NCBI GenBank assembly: GCA_012295275.1
Contig: CM022673.1
Span: forward strand, 24,279,761-24,324,760
Reading direction: 5' to 3'
Length of the DNA: 45,000 bases
Origin: Chrysomallon squamiferum
Lineage: Eukaryota > Mollusca > Gastropoda > Neomphalida > Peltospiridae
The position numbers and the translations under genes are program-made. Positions 38,072-45,000 of this stretch are shown here, piece by piece. The notes under the pieces are model-generated. The model made no database searches and had not been told where the DNA came from. It was given only the letters and a program-made list of their open reading frames with translations. How positions within the stretch are numbered: position 1 is the first letter of the stretch; every line of letters begins with the position of its first letter.

Positions 38072-38150
38072 AATAAATGTTATCTAACACTCAGTTTTTT
38101 TTTCAAGCTTGTTATGCCACATACATTAATTATTTAAAAAGTGTAATAAA
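38072..38150 (+). terminator. Candidate poly(A) signals of gene B
   Basis: AATAAA occurs at 38072-38077 and 38145-38150, the first two downstream of the stop at 37641. They would give 3' UTRs of about 450-530 nt. This rests on motif only. Confidence 0.4.
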
Positions 38151-38390
38151 ATGAAACCCCCGTTTATAAAAACTTCTTTCTTAAAAGTGAACTTAAAATT
38201 AGGATTTAGATAATAAGCATTAACCAAAAATTACAATTGATTATCATCATTATCACTTCATTATCATCACTGGTTTTTCAGTATCTTTTTTTCAGTTTAT
38301 ACCATGTGTTAGTACGTACTTACAACAAATCATTTTGAATTAAATTTAATTCTTACAATGCCACGTCTCTCTAAATACATGAAACATTCA

Positions 38391-38626
38391 CGTCATACAT
38401 ACATCGTCTCAGTATTATTACGTCATACACACATCCTCTCAGTATTCATACGTCATACATACATCCTCTCAGTATTAATACGTCATACATCCTCTCAGTA
38501 TTATTACGTCATACATACATCCTGTCAATATCATTACGTCATACATACATCCTGTCAGTATTATTACGTCACACATACATCCTGTCAGTATTATTACGTC
38601 ATGCATACATCCTGTTAGTATTATTT
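38391..38626 (+). repeat. 30-bp minisatellite with ACGTCA in each unit, 8 copies
   Basis: The unit is CGTCATACATACATCCTCTC, then AGTATTATTA. It starts at 38391, 38421, 38451, 38481 (26-bp copy), 38507, 38537, 38567 and 38597. Because the period is a multiple of three it yields an open frame of HTSCQYYYVI repeats, which is an artefact. Most junctions read TTACGTCA or ATACGTCA. Confidence 0.95.
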
Positions 38627-39534
38627 ACAACTATCTTTTTTATGTTGTCTCATTTTAAATAACTGTATTATATGACTTGTGTGTATATATATATATATAT
38701 GTGTGTGTATTTAATTAATATTTTCTGTTTTAAAAATGTAATTTTCTGCTAAGAAAATAAATTATTTTTATATATACATATATATATAGTTCTACGTTTT
38801 CTTTTCAAGAAATATTCTGACTGATTGACTGTCTGATTTGTTTGTTTGTTTATTTTTTTCTTTCTTTTTTATCAGATCTGATATTACTTTCTTCTTTACA
38901 TCATAATTACTACGAAATAATCTTCCAAACTAACCCTTGACTCAGTACTAACACTGTTTTCATCTAGATTTACACAGAAATTTTCATATAAAACTTTTTT
39001 GAATTTCACACCTGTGAACAGGCCAAACACTCCTGAATGTTAAAAGTTGACATGTAATTTTTATACTTTTACGAGAGAGAGCAGCCTGGCTCCTACACGA
39101 TCACGTGTCAGTTTGTCGTTGTTTTCTGAAATACTCTGATATCGTAGTGAAATGTAAAAACTGAAGATACTGGGATCGAAGCTAATCACATTCGTCATAC
39201 ATTCAGTTTGTAATTTTTTCTTCTTCTTCTATTTGTCAATAAAACAAGAACAATAAATTATTGTGAATAAAACAAGAACAACAAAATAATAGAAAAAGAA
39301 CGAAAGAAAGAAAAAAATGAAATAAACAGAAAAAAGAAAAATACAAAAGAAAACCTAAATTAGCGAAACAAACTGACTATCAAATAAAAACCTCGACTTA
39401 AGATTTACACATCAGATAAAAACAAGAACACAACAACTAAATGTTTCCTTTAGTGGTGGTGGTAGTAGTAGTTATATATTTTAATAACAAATATTTCAAA
39501 CAAAGTAAATCTGGGGTTTTTTGATATCCTGCGG

Positions 39535-39755
39535 ATGTCTTGTAAATATTTAACGAGTTTTTAATAAATATATACAATGCATTTAGTAAATATCTGTCAC
39601 AATAACTAGCGGGTATTATTTAAATACCTGACAGGTATTTAGTAAACATCTAACACGTATTTAGAAAATATCTAACAGAGACTTTTTGTAGAAATCTGTA
39701 TCGTATTTGGTAAATACCACGCAAGTATTTTTAAAATATCTTACAGCGTTTTTTG
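39535..39755 (+). repeat. Degenerate minisatellite of about 30 bp
   Basis: Repeated GTATTTAGTAAATATCTAAC-like units, interspersed with ACAG or ACACG, run through this stretch with heavy decay. Confidence 0.6.
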
Positions 39756-39774
39756 TACGTTACAAAGTTTTCAC

Positions 39775-39860
39775 GGAATGTCCTTCTCTCTTGTCGATTC
39801 ATGTTCTAAATTTCCTTGTGTAAACATCAGTGCAGAGAAATAATTGTTATTTATTTTCAT
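39775..39860 (+). repeat. Short dispersed repeat, copy 2
   Basis: This partners 34921-35003. The shared core includes AAATTTCCTT and GTAAACATC, then GCAGAGAAATAATT. Confidence 0.6.
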
Positions 39861-40548
39861 CAGACTTCTTTTTCCGCGTTCTCATGTGTGCGACATCTGC
39901 CTGGATAAGGTAGTAAAATAACAGCATATGTTTTAAACTGCAGCAAAGGGCGATAATTCAGTGTCGAGAAGCTACTGACAAGATATGTACACTGTGTGAT
40001 TTTGTTAACTAGTTCAGTCATATAAACATATTCATCTTTCTTTTTCTTCTTTTTTTTTTTCTTTTTTTGTTTTTGTTTTTTGAAAGAAATTTGTCTACAG
40101 AAGGTGTTTTATGACTATGTTAATTTGTTTTCTTCTTTAAGCTAATAAAATGTTACATACTTGCTACTTACTGTTAGTGATGTACTGGCTATTCAGACAT
40201 TTTGTTATATGACACCCTTTGTTACATTTACAGAACGTATTTAATAAAGAATTCAATCACTTCTGTATCAGCAAATAATATAATTTTAAAAATTATTTCT
40301 TTCTTATATAAACTCTAAATGTCTTAATAATAAAACAAGACAAAGTTGGAAATTATTCTTTTAATTTGATTGTTTAATATCGGCATGTTAAAAATAGTTT
40401 TCCGTATGAAAAACAGAAGAAAGATTCATTCGTTATCAAAATTACGTGGGTACCAAAACTTACTATTCTGTTCTGTTTATGCGGGAATGGTTTCAACATT
40501 TTAGAAAAGAAGATACGCTAATTATTTAAGGATACATTCGATTCATAT

Positions 40549-41022
40549 ATGTTATGTAACTATTAATTCATTAACATAGAAAAATCAGTTTATGTTATGT
40601 AACTATTTAATTCATTAACATAAAAAAATCAGTTTATGTTATGTAACTATTAATTCATTAACATAAAAAAATCAGTTTATGTTATGTAACTATTAATTCA
40701 TTAACATAAAAAAATCAGTTTATGTTATGTAACTATTAATTCATTAACATAAAAAAATCAGTTTATGTAATGTAACTATTAATTCATTAACATAAAAAAA
40801 TCAGTTTATGTTATGTAACTATTAATTCATTAACATAGAAAAATCAGTTTATGTTATGTAACTATTAATTCATTAACATAGAAAATCAGTTTATGTAATG
40901 TAACTATTTATTCATTAACATAGAAATATCAGTTTATGTTATGTAACTATTTATTCATTAACATAAAAAAATCAGTTTATGTTATGTAACTATTAATTCA
41001 TTAACATAAAAATATCAGTTTG
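40549..41022 (+). repeat. 43-bp minisatellite, 11 copies
   Basis: The unit is TATGTTATGTAAC, then TATTAATTCATTAACATA, then AAAAAAATCAGTT. Eleven head-to-tail copies differ by a few substitutions and 1-base indels. Each typical unit contains TATGTTA and TAACATA as 7-bp inverted arms about 17 nt apart, and a GTTATGTAAC site that is intact in nine copies. Confidence 0.95.
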
Positions 41023-41945
41023 TGAATACTGTGTAGAGGAAATGTTCCGCATTTAATCCTATTCAGTTTAAAACCGTTTCGTTCTAGTGTATGGCTATAA
41101 CAGCTTTTCTTTAAAACGACCTGTATTGCTAGATAAGTACAAGCATTAATCACTGATAAGTTATTTATATTTTTATATAAACAAGAGCGATGAGACTGAA
41201 CGTTTTTCACTCTGGAAGTTTTAACTGATTGTAATTAAAATGTTACAATTAACACTTCGACAAATCTTCTGTCTTAAACATAATTATTCACATTCAACAT
41301 CAAACACCAGATTAAGCTGTTAACCTTTTAAAAAAATACATAACTGAAAATCTAGTACATGTTTCTGATATCTCTGTTATATTCTGTTTCGTTATAAAGC
41401 TGAACTTTAGACGTAAAATCTAAAGGGATAAACTATTTGGAGGGAGGTTAATGTAACAGCTCAAGGAAGTAAAATTTGCCGATGTTTTTCACCCACGCTC
41501 TACGCCGGCTTAGATGCAGTGAAACTGCAAAGGTGTCATTTGCAGAACATGTGTTTTGGGTGTTTCCTTTCTCCGTCTGGTAGTAATTTCTGCAGAGGAT
41601 ACAAAAATAACAAATGATAAGTTAAAACAGCCGTATCTTTTGATCTTGTTTCTAACTGACGAAAATGTCTGTCAACACATTCAGTTTTGTTTGTGCCATT
41701 AAAGTTTTTTTAAAACCCTCGATGTATCGAGTGTACGTGATTTGTTTGTGAGGTAAAGTCGACACTGTTCGCATCTGTGGGCAGTTAAAATTTAGTTCAA
41801 AACGCCGCACTCAGATAGCAGTGATCAATTCAAAACGAAAGAAAAATACGTTCATTTTCAGTTGTAAATCTATTTTTAATTTATTTATAGTCTGGGAGCT
41901 GAAATCTTTAGAAATAAGTCCACATCATTAGAAATACATTTTGAA

Positions 41946-41946
41946 A

Positions 41947-42017
<71 letters not shown>

Positions 42018-42107
42018 ACAAATAAATAAACAAATAAACAAACAAATAAATAAATAAATAAATAAACAAATAAATAAATAAATAAACAAATAAATAAATA
42101 AATAAAA
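41946..42107 (+). repeat. (AAAT)n microsatellite with CAAA variants
   Basis: About 160 bp of AAAT repeats, with some units changed to AAAC. Confidence 0.98.
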
Positions 42108-42486
42108 AAACTCTTCAAACCAGCTTAACGTAATAGTCAAGCATTTTATTCAAAGTTATACTTAGCGACACATCTTACCTGTTACTAAAAGTTTACGGTA
42201 ATCACACAAAGGTAGAGGAGAGAGAGAAAAAAACACACAAAAAAACCCCGAAATACTGTAGGGACACGCCTGTCTCTGTTAATTCGTATTCATTAAAGCG
42301 ATTCTTTCGTCAATTGGTGTCATGCATGGATGATCTCTTACGCTACGCCTCTTTTCACTCTTTAAAAAAAAAAAAAAGCCCATTACAGACATCTTTTTGA
42401 AAAATAATAGTCACGTCGCTTTCTAGAATCGGTTTAATAATGTTCGACCTGTCGCGATGTAAGATGAAGATTTAAACAGAAGAGCA

Positions 42487-42565
42487 ACTTTCCCAGGTTT
42501 TGTGTTGAAGTTGAAGTCAGACTTTCCCAGGTTTTGTGTTGAAGTTGAAGTCAGACTTTCTCAGG
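42487..42565 (+). repeat. 34-bp tandem duplication
   Basis: ACTTTCCCAGGTTTTGTGTT then GAAGTTGAAGTCAG occurs twice perfectly, at 42487 and 42521, with a third partial copy at 42555. Confidence 0.9.
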
Positions 42566-42638
42566 CTGTTGTCAGTACGTGACTGTGTGTGTTTTGTAAG
42601 ACTGGGGTTTGTGAAGTTTAATGACAAAGTTTGTGAAG

Positions 42639-42644
<6 letters not shown>

Positions 42645-42692
<48 letters not shown>
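42645..42692 (+). repeat. (TA)24 microsatellite
   Basis: This is a pure TA tract. Confidence 0.98.
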
Positions 42693-42694
<2 letters not shown>

Positions 42695-43144
42695 GAGAAA
42701 GAAAAAGAAGAAAAAAAAAAAAGAAAGAAAAGATGAAAGATAAAGAAAAAAGAAAGTAAAATTTTTTTATATATATCAGTTGATTTGTTTTGGTATTTTC
42801 AAAATGATAATAAAAATTAATTTATATAGTATACTTTTTACAAAACAAACAAACACACACACACACAGAGCGACACACACACACATAGCGACATACACAC
42901 AGTAAGAAAAGAGAGTCATACAAAACGAATACAACATATTATATACATGAATGCATACATACATACATACATACATACATACACGAATACATACATACAT
43001 GAATACATGAATAACGACAGAATTAATTATGATCACCACCACAACCAGTTAATGAATTTGATCATCTTACAAATGTAAAATCAGTCTGCATTTACCAACT
43101 ATTTTTATTTTATTTTTTAGTTTAATAAATCTGATAATGTCTTC

Positions 43145-43251
<107 letters not shown>

Positions 43252-44163
43252 TTAGAAGCATTAGTAGTTTCATGCTTCAAATAATAACAAAAGCAGACAT
43301 TAACTAAAAATATTCAAGTGTGTGCTCAAGTGAAGTGAAAATTTAATCGGTTTGAAAGCCTCAAAAGTTCGTGTCTTTTTAACAAGAGAGGATGAATTGA
43401 AACTTCTCGTTTTGTTTCTGGTCGCTGGAGTGAAGAGGTTTCCAGAAAAGAGAGCGACTGTTTTCAGCGCGAACAAAAAGGTTTATCACTTGGAGTAAAC
43501 GAAAATGGCTAGTAACAGTGTTTCGTACTGGCGGCATTGTCTGTCGCTGTAAAAAAATGTCAAGACAAAGACAATGAATGTATCGAGCCAGCGACTGTCC
43601 ATTCCCAGAACGGAGAATAAAACACAACAATTGAGATAATGACGTTTTGAAAAGTTGACATCTTGTCACCGGACCTACCACAGCTGTTTTTATTTTATTT
43701 CTACACGCGTTTTTCTTTTCTTTTTTCTTTTTTTTTTTTATTCTCCCTTTTCTTTGCTTTGTAATACTGATTTTCTTTTCTGTCAATTTTTATTTTATTT
43801 TATTTATTTTTTTTTTTGTTAAGATACCGTGGCATGTTAAAGACATTAAAATAAATAAATTATGTCCTTTGACAGAAAAAAATTCTTTTATTCCAGTAAA
43901 TCAGCTTTAAGTCAGCGGTCAGCGTCAAATTTATTAATTTGTGTTCAACTGTAAAATTATTTTATGGAAACTTTTATGAGGACAAACAACAAACGGTTAA
44001 GTTTTACAGTTTAACGTCAGGTTCTTTAGTTTGGAATGTTCTACGTTAATTTAATGGCATTCCTTTTGTTTTCTGTAGTATTTCTGTGTGTCGAGGTCGA
44101 TAAAACAAGATAGTTCAGAAAATAATAATAATAATAAAGTAATAATAATAATAATAACAACAA

Positions 44164-44692
44164 CAGTGGAACCTCGGGTTACGAACGCCTCGAAGCACTA
44201 ACAAATCGGATTACGAACTGTCATCTTGGGCAATTTCTGTCTCGATTTACGAATAATGTCCCGAGTTACGAACTAAAGCAACGCGACATGACAAGCTTTC
44301 TTTTGACGTCTGTTGTGACGTCAACATCTAGTAACCATAAGAATAGATGCTTACGTCAAAACCGAGGTCAAAGTAAGGATTACAGGCATATATATCGTGA
44401 ATTAGGGACTTTAGTTTTCGATATGCAGTTGCAGCTCAATAGCTTTTGCAATGAGATTGTGCGCTCGCATTTTTTAAAGTGTTGCTGCTTTTATGTGTAT
44501 ATTTTTTTATTGTACCTTATCCACAGAAAAAAAAAAAGTGAAAGCAATAGTGCTGGTGGAAAGTATAAGCGTATCACAGTAGAGGTTAAGAAAGAAATAA
44601 TTGCAAAACATGAGAGTGGCGTTCGTGTGTCTGACATTGCTTCGGTTCATTGCTTCAGTTAGGTTTATGAATCGAGTTCTGGAATGAATTAA

Positions 44693-44693
<1 letters not shown>
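44164..44693 (+). mobile_element. Truncated pogo/Tigger-type DNA transposon relic
   Basis: The left end begins CAGTGGAACCTCGGGTTACG, the typical pogo/Tigger terminal repeat, followed by further TTACGAA-containing subterminal repeats to about 44275. A transposase N-terminal frame follows. The stretch at 44663-44693 (GAATCGAGTTCTGGAATGAA) resembles the 3' subterminal part of such elements. No right TIR is seen; an AAT microsatellite begins at about 44695. The element therefore looks internally deleted and right-truncated. Confidence 0.7.
44525..44662 (+). pseudogene. Tigger/CENP-B-type transposase N-terminal fragment
   Basis: The frame reads SAGGKYKRITVEVKKEII, then AKHESGVRVSDIA, which is the first helix-turn-helix region (CENP-B N / psq type) of pogo-family transposases. 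It then leaves homology and stops after SVHCFS. The second HTH and the DDE domain are absent. Confidence 0.7.
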
Positions 44694-44694
<1 letters not shown>

Positions 44695-44737
<43 letters not shown>

Positions 44738-44775
44738 TAAGTAATGATGATGATGATGATATTAATAATAATAAA
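44695..44775 (+). repeat. (AAT)n and (GAT)n tract
   Basis: AAT repeats and then GAT repeats directly abut the truncated end of the Tigger-like element. Confidence 0.95.
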
Positions 44776-45000
44776 GAAAATATGTTACTGTTAATACAGT
44801 CGTGACGAATGTTATTAATAATTTGCTGCTTATTAAAAGGTGACCGAATGTCGCTCAGCATTGTGATGTCATAAATGACTGGGCAAACAAAAACTAGTTC
44901 TTTATCTGAAAGCTTATAACACAGCAATAACACTCACTCAAACACTCGCCTGGTTTGTTACAAACCTGAAAGTTGTTGTCTCATAACAACCGCAGAAACA

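Noticed and set aside
38358-38618. Reading frame with HTSCQYYYVI repeats
   Set aside because: The period of the 30-bp minisatellite is divisible by three, so the frame stays open by itself.
40549-41022. CRISPR-like array
   Set aside because: The units are head-to-tail with no unique spacers, and the DNA is eukaryotic. It is a minisatellite.
43379-43786. 135-codon minus-strand frame
   Set aside because: It starts in a poly-Lys tract, has no recognisable domain and no splice evidence.

Overview
The window is eukaryotic nuclear DNA: AT-rich, intron-bearing and crowded with microsatellites (long CT/GA, GT/CA, TA, AAT/ATT and AAAT tracts), minisatellites and decayed transposons. There are no bacterial operons, rRNA genes or CRISPR arrays. 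Its character, with two small receptors of the invertebrate single-cysteine-rich-domain TNF receptor type and tRNA-derived SINEs with microsatellite tails, suggests a lophotrochozoan animal, most likely a mollusc. That assignment is inference; no marker gene proves it.

Two protein-coding genes can be supported, and they are paralogues arranged head to head. Gene A (minus strand) has a non-coding first exon ending at 12490, a coding exon at 11124-10620 and a terminal coding exon at 2387-2071 (273 aa). Gene B (plus strand) has a non-coding first exon ending at 31392, a coding exon at 33452-34007 and a terminal coding exon at 37334-37641 (287 aa). Each encodes a signal peptide, one TNFR cysteine-rich domain with identical cysteine spacing (C-x12-C-x2-C-x2-C-x9-C-x7-C), a short stalk, one transmembrane helix and a cytoplasmic tail of about 115-120 residues without a death domain. 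Both genes place the start codon 0-2 nt after a 3' splice site and are split by a phase-1 intron just inside the membrane. The tails have diverged except for a shared PLVLGP motif followed by acidic residues. The putative promoters share an ACGCC(C/T)C box followed 20-21 bp later by an inverted CCAAT box.

Layout: 1-2070 is 3' flank of gene A with a 37-bp minisatellite; 2071-12490 is gene A, mostly one 8.2-kb intron; about 12.7-31.2 kb is repeat-rich intergenic DNA with an internally deleted Tc1/mariner-type element (27676-28109) and two tRNA-derived SINEs (about 27090-27165 and 28666-28916); 31.3-38.15 kb is gene B; 38.4-45 kb is its 3' flank, with a 30-bp array carrying ACGTCA sites, a 43-bp array carrying PAR-bZIP D-box-like sites, and a pogo/Tigger relic (44164 to about 44693).

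The two receptors presumably act at the plasma membrane in TNF-ligand signalling. Gene B has two TRAF2-type consensus motifs in its tail and gene A has none, which suggests the duplicates have diverged in downstream coupling.
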